64,000 nucleotides of DNA from Virgibacillus siamensis (GCF_900162695.1 NZ_FUIH01000007.1:434001-498000); one strand, 5' to 3'; shown: positions 42,818 to 52,411, counted from the stretch's first letter. Translations and numbers: made by a program. Notes: generated from the sequence alone by a model not told the origin.

Positions 42818-42957
42818 GAGGCTGGGACAAAAGTGTTTTATTGTAAAATATGAACAACTATTGGAACATGGCGCGAATAATCGCTCCGGAAATATACTAC
42901 GCTAAGTTTCCTATTGTTCGTTTTTTGAATTACACTTTTCTGATATGTCCCAGCTTT
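42818..42957. repeat. Interspersed element copy 3 (complete, with inverted ends)
   Basis: The ends GCTGGGAC (42821-42828) and GTCCCAGC (42947-42954) are perfectly inverted, as are AAGTGT and ACACTT inside them. The middle contains CGCTCCGGAAATATACTACGC and GTTCGTTTTTTGAATTACAC. Related copies lie at 29128 and 29655. The right end runs into six T, so it also acts as a terminator for the norB-M20 pair. Confidence 0.8.
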
Positions 42958-43027
42958 TTTCTGCGGTTAGATATAACAAATGAACAACGATTCATTTTAT
43001 AGTATAGTTGGTATGGGAGGGAAGGGT

Positions 43028-43843
43028 ATGTTTTTAAAAACAAAGGTGTCAGTGGATGAAAAAAGTAATGTACGGTTCATTAACGGACATGTTTCATTCC
43101 AAAAGGTAATAATGAATGTTTATTGTTTTGAAGTGGATGGAGTACTGATTGATACCGGTGGGCATACATTACTGAAAAAGTTTCAACCTTTCTTTGCACA
43201 AATGGATGTGGATCAGATAATGATTACGCATTTTCATGAAGACCATACAGGCGGTGCGGCATATTTACAAAAAGAATACGGATTACCTGTGTATATGAAT
43301 GCATTAACTATCGATGCATGCGCAAAAAAAGCAGCTTATCCGTTATACAGACAGTTATTTTGGGGAAGGCGCCGGCCATTCCAGGCACAATCGATCGATG
43401 ATACTTTTACATCCAGGAATGCAGCCTGGGATGTCATTGAGACACCGGGACATGCAAAGGACCACTTGGCATTTTTAAACCGGGAAACAGGACAACTTTT
43501 TTCCGGGGATTTGTATGTCACTCCCAAAACAAAAGTTATCCTGCGTGAAGAAGATATTCCCACAATTATTCATTCGATCGAACGAATGCTGACGTACGAT
43601 TTTGGCGAACTATTCTGCTGCCATGCAGGGTATGTGAGGGATGGTCACCAGGCATTGAAAAATAAGCTTCACAATTTAAAAGAACTGCGTGAAAAAATTC
43701 TTACACTCCACAAACAGGGTTACAGTGACCGGGAAATTCAAGCAGAAGTTTTTAAGAAGAAATATCCAATAACACTTTTTTCGTTCGGTGAATGGGATTC
43801 GATTCATATTATCCGGTCTATTTTAAGTGAAGGTTATTACTAG
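43028..43843 (+). CDS. MBL-fold metallo-hydrolase
   Basis: A 271-residue metallo-beta-lactamase fold protein with the zinc motif THFHEDHTG, the downstream ligands in ETPGHAKDHLAF and SGDLYV, and a C-terminal winged-helix-like tail (REKILTLHKQGYSDREIQAEVF) seen in glyoxalase II-like hydrolases. The substrate is unknown. The ATG at 43028 follows GGAGGG by 6 nt. Its last 4 bp overlap the convergent cupin gene. Confidence 0.82.
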   Translation: MFLKTKVSVDEKSNVRFINGHVSFQKVIMNVYCFEVDGVLIDTGGHTLLKKFQPFFAQMDVDQIMITHFHEDHTGGAAYLQKEYGLPVYMNALTIDACAKKAAYPLYRQLFWGRRRPFQAQSIDDTFTSRNAAWDVIETPGHAKDHLAFLNRETGQLFSGDLYVTPKTKVILREEDIPTIIHSIERMLTYDFGELFCCHAGYVRDGHQALKNKLHNLKELREKILTLHKQGYSDREIQAEVFKKKYPITLFSFGEWDSIHIIRSILSEGYY

Positions 43844-44454
43844 TCGTCCAGATTGTGTGGAAAGCGCTGAAAGGTCATATTTTCATGTGCACTTCTGGCA
43901 CCGGAAAATTGTCTGTCCCGTTCACAATTTCGCGGCGGGCCAATAACAACGGTGTCATGAATAGGCTGCAAGGCATCTTTTATCTCTGATTCATTCAGAC
44001 AGTACATATATGCTAATTGCTCAGCCGGCAAAAGACGAAGAAGATCGGAAAACCAAACTGTTTGCAGTTCAGGGGTGTCATGCACAGCAAGCAGATGTGT
44101 GTCATCTTCAGTTGCTTTAGCATCATGCAGCCAGCCCTGCGGAAAACATACAACCTGACCAGAACCGAGTGAAAACTGTTTCCGTTCTTTTGTAAATGGA
44201 TTAACCAGTGAAGCGGTTATTGCCCCTGTAATACAATATAAAACTTCGGTAGCATTTGGATGGTAATGGTACTCAACGACATTACCGGAACTTAAATAGA
44301 CATCCAGTAAAAAACTATTCCCGATGGTCTTTAATTGCTGAATTCCAAGTGCATTAATATAATTTTCCGGGTTTTTTTCAAATATCGTATTGTTACTTAG
44401 ATCGTACGTATACTGCACATTTGGAGATGTAAAGTCAATATTGGAAACTGCCAT
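43840..44454 (-). CDS. Cupin domain protein (oxalate decarboxylase-like half)
   Basis: A 204-residue protein with a single cupin. Metal-site residues lie in EYHYHPNATEVLYCITG (His, His, Glu), and the second cupin motif in GQVVCFPQGWLHDAKA. This is the arrangement of one barrel of oxalate decarboxylase or germin-like proteins. A catalytic or sensing role cannot be decided. GAGGTGA precedes the ATG. Confidence 0.78.
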   Translation of the reverse strand: MAVSNIDFTSPNVQYTYDLSNNTIFEKNPENYINALGIQQLKTIGNSFLLDVYLSSGNVVEYHYHPNATEVLYCITGAITASLVNPFTKERKQFSLGSGQVVCFPQGWLHDAKATEDDTHLLAVHDTPELQTVWFSDLLRLLPAEQLAYMYCLNESEIKDALQPIHDTVVIGPPRNCERDRQFSGARSAHENMTFQRFPHNLDD

Positions 44455-44691
44455 TTATTTGTCACCTCATAGAAAAGAATTCTTACATCGATAACTTATG
44501 CATTCAGCCTATAAGTGGTGAAATGCCCTTTTAATTGGAGGATATTGAAGCGAAAATTCAGGACTGCAGGATTCATATTTCGGAATTCTGTTTTTTTATG
44601 TCATTTCCCAAGTCAATTGGTAACGAATATTCCCGCTTTTAATGGAAAACCTAGACACATTACAACAAATCGAATGGAGGATTATCAAAAA

Positions 44692-46263
44692 ATGCCTCAA
44701 AAAGATAATGGGAAGTTACCTGCAAAAACTGTATCATTTTGGCGGGATTCAGTTGATTTTCATGAATTTCCTGCTTTGGAAGAGAATATACAAGTTGATG
44801 TTTGCATTGTTGGTGGCGGAATAACGGGGATTACTGCCGCCTATTTACTGGCGGATGAAGGGCTGGAAGTTGCCGTTCTGGAAGCAAATCAACTGTTAAA
44901 CGGTACAACTGGACATACAACCGCAAAAATAACCGCACAGCATGGACTGATTTATGACGAACTGATAACTAATCTCGGGAAAAGCAAGGCGAAATTATAT
45001 TACGAAGCGAATATGCATGCATTGCGGTTCGTTAAGGAAACGGTGAAAAAGTTAAAAATCGACTGTGATTTCAGTGATCAGGATGCGTATATGTATGCGA
45101 CATCTGAAGAATATGCGGACAAAATCAATAAGGAAATGAAGGCTTATAAAAAGCTGGGCATTGATGGGGGTAATGCTGAAACGATTCCATTGGATGTCAG
45201 CATCAAAAATGCTGTTGTCATGCATAATCAGGCACAATTTCATCCGCTTAAATACTTAACACATCTAACTCAGGTTATGAAAGAAAAAGGTGTGCAAATC
45301 TACGAAAATACAACGGCAGTAAATGTGGAGACCGGTGAACACCCTGCAGTCTTGACACGGAATGATTGCCGGGTTACAGCGAAACATGTGCTTGCATGTT
45401 CACATTTTCCATTTTATGAAGGACTCGGTTTTTATTCCACACGAATGTATGCAGACCGCTCCTACATTGTGGCAGCCAAACCAAAAAAAGATTTTCCGGG
45501 CGGTATGTATATTAGTGCCGGCAAGCCAACACGTTCGATGCGTTCGGTGACGATCAACGGGGAAGAAATGATACTTGTAGTTGGGGAAAGTCATAAAACA
45601 GGTCAGGGAAAGGATACAATGAAACACTATCAGGCGCTGGAAGACTTTGGCGAGCACGTATTTGGATTGAAGGACATTCCTTACAGGTGGTCAGCGCAGG
45701 ATTTAACAACATTGGATAAAGTACCGTACATTGGTGAAATAACAACCGGACAGCCAAACATCCTGATTGCAACGGGATACAGGAAATGGGGTATGTCAAA
45801 CGGAACCGCAGCAGCATTGTTACTCCGTGATATAGTTTTGGATAAAAAGAATCCTTTTCGGGATTTGTTTACGCCATCAAGATTTTATGCAACACCAAGC
45901 ATAAAGAATTTCCTGGTTCAAAATGCTGATGTCGCGGAACATTTAATAAAAGGAAAACTGGAAACCTCGGACGCTGATCCCGATACATTGGGTAATGATG
46001 AAGCAGCTGTTATCAGTATTGATGGTGACAGAAAAGGAGCATATAGAGACCAGGATGGGGAATTGCATATTGTTGATACAACCTGTACACATGTCGGATG
46101 TGAAGTGGAATGGAACAGCGGGGACCGAAGCTGGGATTGTCCATGTCACGGTTCCAGGTTTTCCTATACAGGTGAGGTAATTGAAGGACCCGCGGAAAAA
46201 CCGCTGCCGAAGCATGATCACACCATGCTGGAGAACCTTACATCGGAAGAGTCCGGTTATTAA
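44692..46263 (+). CDS. FAD-dependent oxidoreductase fused to a Rieske 2Fe-2S domain
   Basis: A 523-residue protein. The N-terminal DAO-type FAD domain begins with the dinucleotide motif GGGITG (41-46). The C-terminal Rieske domain has C465-x-H467 and C483-x-x-H486, with C470 and C485 able to form the disulfide seen in cytochrome b6f-type Rieske proteins. It matches the B. subtilis YhfW layout. It probably moves electrons from an amine or amino acid substrate through FAD to the cluster. TGGAGGA precedes the ATG at 44692. Confidence 0.85.
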   Translation: MPQKDNGKLPAKTVSFWRDSVDFHEFPALEENIQVDVCIVGGGITGITAAYLLADEGLEVAVLEANQLLNGTTGHTTAKITAQHGLIYDELITNLGKSKAKLYYEANMHALRFVKETVKKLKIDCDFSDQDAYMYATSEEYADKINKEMKAYKKLGIDGGNAETIPLDVSIKNAVVMHNQAQFHPLKYLTHLTQVMKEKGVQIYENTTAVNVETGEHPAVLTRNDCRVTAKHVLACSHFPFYEGLGFYSTRMYADRSYIVAAKPKKDFPGGMYISAGKPTRSMRSVTINGEEMILVVGESHKTGQGKDTMKHYQALEDFGEHVFGLKDIPYRWSAQDLTTLDKVPYIGEITTGQPNILIATGYRKWGMSNGTAAALLLRDIVLDKKNPFRDLFTPSRFYATPSIKNFLVQNADVAEHLIKGKLETSDADPDTLGNDEAAVISIDGDRKGAYRDQDGELHIVDTTCTHVGCEVEWNSGDRSWDCPCHGSRFSYTGEVIEGPAEKPLPKHDHTMLENLTSEESGY

Positions 46264-46285
46264 TCCTAAAGGAGATGTAATTAAG

Positions 46286-46320
46286 AACAAGGCAACCCCT
46301 TCACAATAGATTGCCTTGTT
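46286..46320. terminator. Hairpin between convergent genes
   Basis: AACAAGGCAA and TTGCCTTGTT form a perfect 10-bp stem between the Rieske oxidoreductase and the HMA gene. A long T-run is lacking on both sides. Confidence 0.55.
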
Positions 46321-46326
46321 GAGATG

Positions 46327-46563
46327 TTATTTCATTTTAATTCCATCTTGAACAATGCTCGCTTTAAACCCCATTTTTTCAACACGATCAATGATTTCCG
46401 TAATGGCTGTTGTATGCTGATCATATGATACACAGCCATTTTCGCGTTCCCAACTGACATTAATTTGGGATACACCGTCCATTTTCAGAACAGCTCTTTC
46501 GACTTTTGCAGGGCAATTCGGGCAATGCATCCCTTTAATATCCAAGTAAACAACACGATTCAT
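46327..46563 (-). CDS. Heavy-metal-associated (CopZ-like) domain protein
   Basis: A 78-residue HMA protein with the metal motif GMHCPNC (C14, C17). The fold beta-alpha-beta pattern (LDIKGMHCPNCPAKVERAV, INVSWERENGCVSY) is complete. It should bind Cu(I) or Zn/Cd as a chaperone or sensor. It is divergent from the czrA-czcD zinc efflux pair and may share its operator region, which suggests a metal link. Confidence 0.82.
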   Translation of the reverse strand: MNRVVYLDIKGMHCPNCPAKVERAVLKMDGVSQINVSWERENGCVSYDQHTTAITEIIDRVEKMGFKASIVQDGIKMK

Positions 46564-46673
46564 GTTTCTACTTCACCACCTTTATTTTTTTCGCAGCTTA
46601 CTTAATCTTACTGTTATGAAAGATGAATTATGAAAAGACTTGATCAGTGATGGTGAAAATTATGGTAATTTGA

Positions 46674-46736
46674 TTTGACTTCGTTTTCCTTTGTTTGTAA
46701 AATATGAACATATACTAATATATTCACATATGAATA
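46674..46736 (+). promoter_or_regulatory. czrA promoter and candidate CzrA operator
   Basis: TTGACT (46674-46679) and TAAAAT (46698-46703) make a promoter. ATATGAACATAT (46702-46713) and ATATATTCACAT around 46719-46730 form an imperfect 12-bp dyad of the TGAA...TTCA kind bound by ArsR/SmtB zinc sensors. A second dyad ATATTCA-CAT-ATGAATAT overlaps it at 46720-46736. Confidence 0.6.
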
Positions 46737-46789
46737 TTGAACTGCGGTATAATACCATTCGAATGGAATAAAAATGCGGGGGAATGATA

Positions 46790-47116
46790 ATGGCTGGGCA
46801 AAATGAAACGCATGATATGAAAAATAAGGATTTGGATGAAGAGACATTATTTGTTGTCTCACAGACGTTCAAGGCACTTGGCGATCCAACCAGAATCCGT
46901 ATTTTGCATTTGCTGTTTCAAAATGAATACTCGGTAAATGGAATTGCCGAAGCATTGCACTTGAGACAGTCAACGGTTTCACATCAACTCCGGTTTTTGA
47001 AAAACCTGCGTCTTGTAAAATATCGCAGGGAAGGAACAACGTTATATTATTCGCATGATGATGAACATGTTATCAATATTTTGAAGCAAACGATTGATCA
47101 CGCACTGCACAGTTGA
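46790..47116 (+). CDS. czrA: ArsR/SmtB family zinc-responsive repressor
   Basis: A 108-residue winged-helix repressor. FKALGDPTRIRILHLL and LRQSTVSHQLRFLKNLRLVKYRREGTTLYYS follow CzrA closely, and the C-terminal helix has DDEHVINILKQTIDHALH with Asp/His residues in the alpha-5 zinc-site positions. Zinc binding would release the operator and induce the exporter downstream. The ATG at 46790 follows GCGGGGGA. Confidence 0.9.
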   Translation: MAGQNETHDMKNKDLDEETLFVVSQTFKALGDPTRIRILHLLFQNEYSVNGIAEALHLRQSTVSHQLRFLKNLRLVKYRREGTTLYYSHDDEHVINILKQTIDHALHS

Positions 47117-47129
47117 TGGGGGGTTGACA

Positions 47130-48068
47130 ATGGGACACGATCACGGTCACGATCATACACATGGCGCTAATAAAAAAGCGCTCATGATCAGTTTTATTAT
47201 TATAACCATCTATATGATTATCGAAGCGGCTGGCGGTTTTATAACAAATAGTCTGGCGCTATTGTCTGATGCAGGTCATATGTTAAGTGACTCTGTCTCT
47301 CTTGGCGTCGGACTGGTTGCCTTTGCTATGGGCGAGAAAGTGGCTAATTACAGTAAAACATACGGGTATAAGCGTTTTGAAATATTGGCAGCGTTTTTCA
47401 ATGGTGTGACGTTGATAGTTATTGCATTATACATTTTCTATGAAGCATTTCAGCGGTTTACCAGTCCATCTGAAGTAGCTTCGACCGGCATGCTGATTAT
47501 CGCCTGCATTGGGTTGGCCGTTAATATTGTGGTGGCATGGATTTTAATGCGCGGTGATACGGATGAAAATTTAAACCTCCGTGCAGCATTTTTGCATGTT
47601 CTTGGTGATCTGCTTGGTTCAGTCGGGGCCATCGTTGCGGCACTTCTCATTATGTTTTTTGGATGGGGATGGGCTGATCCGCTGGCCAGTGTGATAGTGG
47701 CAGCACTTGTATTTGTCAGTGGATGGCGTGTAACGAAAGATGCGGTTCATGTGCTGATGGAAGGAACACCGAAAAATGTAGACCTTGACGATGTCATTCG
47801 CACGATTGAAAGTGTTGGTGGTATTGAGAGTATTCACGATCTGCACGTTTGGACGATAACCAGCGGACAAAACGCGTTGTCTTGTCATGCGGTGGTTGAC
47901 GGGAAACTTAATATTGAGGAAAGCCAGAAACTGCTTCAAATCATCGAGGGAAATCTGCAGGAAAATGGAATCGGTCACGTAACCATTCAAATGGAAAATG
48001 AGCAGCATCCGCACGGTGAGTCTTTGATGTGCCAGCATGATCAGGATCAAGCTGCACATGAACATTAA
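47130..48068 (+). CDS. czcD: Cation diffusion facilitator zinc exporter
   Basis: A 312-residue CDF transporter. A His-rich N-terminus (MGHDHGHDHTHG) precedes six membrane segments; the transport site is in DAGHMLSD and HVLGDLLGS, and a cytoplasmic domain follows. A final His-rich tail is present. It exports Zn, Cd or Co in exchange for protons or K. It follows czrA after 13 bp, the usual CzrA-CzcD operon. AGTTGATGGGGGG precedes the ATG. Confidence 0.92.
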   Translation: MGHDHGHDHTHGANKKALMISFIIITIYMIIEAAGGFITNSLALLSDAGHMLSDSVSLGVGLVAFAMGEKVANYSKTYGYKRFEILAAFFNGVTLIVIALYIFYEAFQRFTSPSEVASTGMLIIACIGLAVNIVVAWILMRGDTDENLNLRAAFLHVLGDLLGSVGAIVAALLIMFFGWGWADPLASVIVAALVFVSGWRVTKDAVHVLMEGTPKNVDLDDVIRTIESVGGIESIHDLHVWTITSGQNALSCHAVVDGKLNIEESQKLLQIIEGNLQENGIGHVTIQMENEQHPHGESLMCQHDQDQAAHEH

Positions 48069-48100
48069 TTGTATTCATTTTAATAGAAAGGGGATTCAGC

Positions 48101-49159
48101 TTGGAAAATTATCGAATTGATTCATCGAAAGGGTTGGAGTTCGGGATTTATACATTGGGTGATCATTTGCCGGATCCCGCAACTGGAGAGCGGATTTCCA
48201 CAGAGCAGCGGCTCCGGGAAATTGTTGAACTCGCCCAACTTGCTGAGCAGGCCGGCATTGATTTTTTCAGTGTTGGAGAAAGTCATCAGGAGTATTTTGC
48301 AACACAGGCACATACAGTTGTTTTGGGTGCACTTGCCCAGGCTACAGAAAAAATAAAGCTGGCAAGTTCATCAACTATTATCAGCACACTGGATCCGGTC
48401 CGTGTTTACGAGGATTTTGCTACGATTGACCAGCTTTCCGGCGGCCGGGCAGAAATCATTGCCGGACGCGCGTCACGTGTCGGAAATTTTGAATTGCTCG
48501 GATACAGCCTGCGCGATTATGAAGAATTATATGAGGAGAAATTTGACTTGCTCCGGAAATTAAACGAGCAGGAAGTGGTAAATTGGAGCGGACAGTATAG
48601 AGCTCCATTAAAAAATGCCCGGATCCTGCCCCGGCCGAAACATGGTTCACTGCCGATCTGGCGTGCTGTCGGCGGCACACCGGCAAGCGCAATTAAAGCC
48701 GGCTATGCAGGTGTACCAATGTTTTTAGCGCATCTTGGAGGACCAGCATCGGTATTTAAGCGATCCATCGATGCATATCGCGAGGCGGCTGCAAAAGGCG
48801 GCTTTGATCCGGCGGAGCTGCCGGTTTCGACAGCCGGATTCTTTTATGCAGCTGAAACAACACAGCAAGCATTGAGAGAATACTACCCGCATATCAATGA
48901 GGGAATGAAATTGACCAATGGCAGGGGGTTCCCAAAACAGCAATTCGCACAGGGAGCAGATCCTCGTGATATTATGAATGTAGGCAGTCCTGAGCAAATC
49001 ATTGAAAAAATACTTTATCAGCATGAACTTTTCGGACATCAACGTTATATTGCACAAATGGATTTCGGTGGTGTACCGTTTGATAAATTAAAGAAAAATA
49101 TAGAACTGATTGGTACGGAAATTTTACCGGCAATCAGGAAATATACAAAGGAACAGTAG
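48101..49159 (+). CDS. Luciferase-like flavin-dependent monooxygenase
   Basis: A 352-residue LLM-class oxidoreductase. LEFGIYTLGDHLPDP at the start, FSVGESHQEYFATQAHTVVLG, LDPVRVYEDFATIDQLSGGRAEIIAGR and the C-terminal FGGVPFDKLKKNIE are typical. It needs reduced FMN, presumably supplied by the reductase encoded 11 bp downstream. The TTG at 48101 follows AAAGGGGA. Substrate unknown. Confidence 0.88.
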   Translation: MENYRIDSSKGLEFGIYTLGDHLPDPATGERISTEQRLREIVELAQLAEQAGIDFFSVGESHQEYFATQAHTVVLGALAQATEKIKLASSSTIISTLDPVRVYEDFATIDQLSGGRAEIIAGRASRVGNFELLGYSLRDYEELYEEKFDLLRKLNEQEVVNWSGQYRAPLKNARILPRPKHGSLPIWRAVGGTPASAIKAGYAGVPMFLAHLGGPASVFKRSIDAYREAAAKGGFDPAELPVSTAGFFYAAETTQQALREYYPHINEGMKLTNGRGFPKQQFAQGADPRDIMNVGSPEQIIEKILYQHELFGHQRYIAQMDFGGVPFDKLKKNIELIGTEILPAIRKYTKEQ

Positions 49160-49170
49160 GGGGGACATCG

Positions 49171-49737
49171 ATGAAGATTGTCGGGTTATCCGGCTCAACA
49201 GTTGGATCAAAAACAAGAACAGCAATGGACGTAACAATGGAGGTTGTTCAAAAAAGGTTTCCCGATGCACAGATTATCTTGCTTGATCTGGCTGAATATG
49301 ATATCCAGTTCAGTGATGGACGAGGTTATTTCGAATACGATGGTGATACAAAATATGTTGCGGAAACAGTGATGGAAGCTGATGCGGTTATAATTGGAAC
49401 GCCTATTTTTCAGGCTTCCATACCCGGGACACTGAAAAATATCTTTGATTTGCTGCCGGTTGATGCATTTCGGGATAAAGTTATCGGCATACTTGTTACA
49501 GCAGGAACAGCTAAGCATTATTTGATTGCGGAGCAGCAATTGAAACCAATTCTGGCATACATGAAAGCACAGATTGTTCAATCATACGTTTTTATTGAAG
49601 ATAAATATTTTTACCGAAAAGAAATTATTGATGATGATGTGCTGTTCCGGATTGATCGCCTTGTTGAAGAGACCATTGATTTGGCGGAAGCACATAAGAA
49701 AATTCGTGAAGCAAAAGAAGCAGAATATGATTTTTAG
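49171..49737 (+). CDS. NADPH-dependent FMN reductase
   Basis: A 188-residue flavodoxin-fold reductase: VGLSGSTVGSKTRTA binds the FMN phosphate and GTPIFQASIPGTLKNIFDLL is the family hallmark. It reduces FMN for the neighbouring luciferase-like monooxygenase, forming a two-component system like SsuE-SsuD or MsuE-MsuD. AGGGGGG precedes the ATG. Confidence 0.88.
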   Translation: MKIVGLSGSTVGSKTRTAMDVTMEVVQKRFPDAQIILLDLAEYDIQFSDGRGYFEYDGDTKYVAETVMEADAVIIGTPIFQASIPGTLKNIFDLLPVDAFRDKVIGILVTAGTAKHYLIAEQQLKPILAYMKAQIVQSYVFIEDKYFYRKEIIDDDVLFRIDRLVEETIDLAEAHKKIREAKEAEYDF

Positions 49738-49941
49738 ATTATATGGGCAATGATAGTGATATACTGCTGTCATTGTTTTTTGTTTTTTTCAGCCTTCATC
49801 AGACTCCTCCATGGCCGGTTTTTTGAATTTAAATCATGAATTCGGGAAAAGTAAAAATAATGTCCGGGATGATGCTGATTTAACAAAACGTATTTTTTCC
49901 GTTATAATAAGAAAGTCAAAAAAATTTGAAGGAGTAGATTT

Positions 49942-50535
49942 ATGAACTGGTATGAGAAGTTGAGTAAATATTTCCCTGTGGAAGAAATGAAATCCAAGGA
50001 ACATATGGACATGCTTCTGAAAGAAAAAGGGGATGTTTATCATAAAGATGAAGGTGAATACCATGTTTTGATGTATGCGGAATTTGATACGTTCATTTTC
50101 ATCGATTATGTATATGTGTCAGCAAAATCAAGAGGACAGGGGATTGGTCATAAAATAATCGAAAAACTGAAGGAACATAACAAACCGATCATTCTGGAAG
50201 TGGAACCTGTTGATTATGATGATACAGATACTGAAAAGAGACTTCATTTTTACAGACGTGAAGGATTTACCCACGCACAATACATTGACTATAATCGCCG
50301 CTCACTGGCTACTAATGAGGAAACCCCTATGGAAATTCTGTATTGGTCTCCCAACGATGAAACAGAAGAAGAAATCTACCAGCGCATGAAGCAAATGTAC
50401 GAGGATATTCATACGTACAAGGATGAAGAAATTTACGGGAAGTCCTATCAGCCTGTTGACGAAGTGCTGACGTATGATGAAAACAGAGATTCAGATAATA
50501 TTTTCGAAGCAATTCAAACATCAGAAAAAGCGTAA
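49942..50535 (+). CDS. yjbC: GNAT acetyltransferase YjbC
   Basis: A 197-residue protein with an N-terminal GNAT core (YVSAKSRGQGIGHKIIEKL carries the acetyl-CoA loop) and a C-terminal acidic extension. It lies directly upstream of spx, as yjbC does in B. subtilis, where the two are cotranscribed from some promoters. Target unknown. AAGGAG precedes the ATG. Confidence 0.85.
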   Translation: MNWYEKLSKYFPVEEMKSKEHMDMLLKEKGDVYHKDEGEYHVLMYAEFDTFIFIDYVYVSAKSRGQGIGHKIIEKLKEHNKPIILEVEPVDYDDTDTEKRLHFYRREGFTHAQYIDYNRRSLATNEETPMEILYWSPNDETEEEIYQRMKQMYEDIHTYKDEEIYGKSYQPVDEVLTYDENRDSDNIFEAIQTSEKA

Positions 50536-50543
50536 TAATCAAT

Positions 50544-50582
50544 GCCTCTTGTTTTATTATCAATCAAGAGGCTGCTTTTTTG
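50544..50582 (+). terminator. Terminator between yjbC and spx
   Basis: GCCTCTTG (50544-50551) and CAAGAGGC (50565-50572) with a T-run. The following 230 bp hold the spx promoter region, where I could not fix a single promoter. Confidence 0.75.
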
Positions 50583-50811
50583 TTTATTTTCAATTATCAT
50601 GTTTAATTAGTGGGAAATAGGGAATCTTACAAATAACGATAACTTTTTATGAGCATTTGTTTTTTCACGAAATTTCCACAGAATTACCTATCTTTTACTT
50701 GACAATTATAGTATACTGTACATATAGGTTATTTAAACTTATTTTAATCTGATAAGTTGTTAAATATTCAAGAAATGACTATACATTCTTTAGATTGAGG
50801 AGTGAAGTTTT

Positions 50812-51207
50812 ATGGTAACACTTTATACCTCACCAAGTTGTACATCTTGCAGAAAAGCAAAAGCGTGGTTGGAAGAACACGATATTCCGTTTTCTGAACG
50901 TAATATTTTCTCTGAACCATTGACTTTAAATGAAATCAAAGAAATTTTACGGATGACTGAAGATGGAACTGATGAGATTATTTCAACACGTTCAAAAGTT
51001 TTTCAAAAGCTTGATGTCAATATTGATCAGCTGCCAATGAAAGACTTGTTTCGTCTGATTCAGCAAAATCCTGGACTACTGCGCAGGCCGATCATTCTTG
51101 ATGAAAAACGTCTGCAGGTTGGCTATAACGAAGATGAAATTCGCAGATTCCTGCCGAGAACGGTAAGAACTTTCCAGCTTCGTGAAGCACAACGCATGGT
51201 AAACTAA
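50812..51207 (+). CDS. spx: Global stress regulator Spx
   Basis: A 131-residue ArsC-fold regulator that binds the RNA polymerase alpha C-terminal domain. The redox switch CTSC is at C10 and C13. RRPIILDEKRLQVGYNEDEIRRFLPR is the conserved C-terminal part. Spx is degraded by ClpXP with the SpxH adaptor, which is also encoded here at 56.9 kb. Its start has TTGAGGAG upstream. Confidence 0.95.
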   Translation: MVTLYTSPSCTSCRKAKAWLEEHDIPFSERNIFSEPLTLNEIKEILRMTEDGTDEIISTRSKVFQKLDVNIDQLPMKDLFRLIQQNPGLLRRPIILDEKRLQVGYNEDEIRRFLPRTVRTFQLREAQRMVN

Positions 51208-51512
51208 TCAGGTTAAAGATGTAAACTTATCAGCTAAAAACTTAAAGCGCAGATCCTTGAAAAAGCCGGTCTGCGCTTTTTCGTTTCGATGTTCGTGACA
51301 AATAGATGATTATCAGTTAAAATAATAAATTAATAATTGTAATTATAGGCAAATAAATTTTCAAAATGCCGCCCTGTATCATACAATTATTATATATAGA
51401 GATAAAATGGTTATAATCAACGTAAAATGGGAACATGAATTATAGATGGATGATATGGGGAAGCAGTCTCTTCCACCAGACTTCAGTTTTAAAGAGAAGG
51501 GAGAGAAAAAGG
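51208..51512. other. Spx-mecA intergenic region
   Basis: Holds a terminator (AAAGCGCAGA 51244-51253 with TCTGCGCTTTTT 51270-51281) and then about 200 bp of AT-rich sequence with the presumed mecA promoter. Nothing else recognisable. Confidence 0.6.
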
Positions 51513-52211
51513 ATGGAAATAGAGCGCATAAATGAGAACACCGTAAAATTTTATATTTCCTATATCGATATTGAAGACCGCGGCTTTGAACGCGAGGAAA
51601 TCTGGTATAATCGTGAGCGCAGTGAGCAGCTGTTTTGGCAGATGATGGATGAAGTGAATTATAAAGAGGACTTTAATGTTGATGGGCCGCTTTGGATTCA
51701 AGTGCAGGCAATGGATAAAGGCCTTGAAATTATCGTTACAAAGGCGCAGGTATCCAAAAACGGTGAGAATATCGAGTTGCCAACTGAGAATGGAAATACC
51801 ATTGATATTTCAGTCGATGATAATATTGAAAATATGCTTGATCATAAATTCGGTGAAAATAAAGGAAAATCCGCAAAAGACGACGATGAAGATGGTAACT
51901 TGTCACTCATTGTAAAGTTTGGCGATTTTGAAGATGTTATTCAACTGAGTCACTATTTCGACGGATTCGATGAGGAAGTTGACAATAGTCTGTTCCATTA
52001 TAAAGACAACTATTATTTATATGTGGAATTCATCGGTGAAGCGGAAGATGATGATGATCGACAGGAAGATTTAATCAGCCAGATTTTCGAATTTGCAGAT
52101 GATACAGAAGTAACCATTCACTTGTTGGAGGAATATGGTAAACAGATATTTGAAGAGAATACACTAAGTCAGGTACGTGAACACTTCCCTGCAACAATTG
52201 GACGCTCCTAA
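51513..52211 (+). CDS. mecA: Adaptor protein MecA
   Basis: A 232-residue ClpC adaptor. The N-terminal substrate-binding domain starts MEIERINENTVKFYISY, an acidic linker follows (about 105-140), and the C-terminal ClpC-binding domain contains DVIQLSHYFDGFDEEVDNSLF. MecA delivers ComK and other substrates to ClpCP and also modulates Spx. The ATG at 51513 follows a purine-rich AAGGGAGAG site. Confidence 0.92.
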   Translation: MEIERINENTVKFYISYIDIEDRGFEREEIWYNRERSEQLFWQMMDEVNYKEDFNVDGPLWIQVQAMDKGLEIIVTKAQVSKNGENIELPTENGNTIDISVDDNIENMLDHKFGENKGKSAKDDDEDGNLSLIVKFGDFEDVIQLSHYFDGFDEEVDNSLFHYKDNYYLYVEFIGEAEDDDDRQEDLISQIFEFADDTEVTIHLLEEYGKQIFEENTLSQVREHFPATIGRS

Positions 52212-52411
52212 CGGGTGTCTATTTTTTTGACCAAACGTAAAATAGCTGACTTGGAATTTTATAAACCCTCACTGTGATGTAATAATTCTTCCGTGGGGAA
52301 AGTTCAACTTTCACGCCTCCACCCTGACAGATTCAACTTTTATCAATCCACAAAATGCTGATATCCCTATTTGGAATAAAAGAAAACAATCTGCGAAATA
52401 GCAGGAAAAAG

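Noticed and set aside
52212..52411. A further 20-21-bp array before coiA (two TTCAACTTT words near 52322 and 52351)
   Set aside because: Only two copies about 29 bp apart; no regular step.
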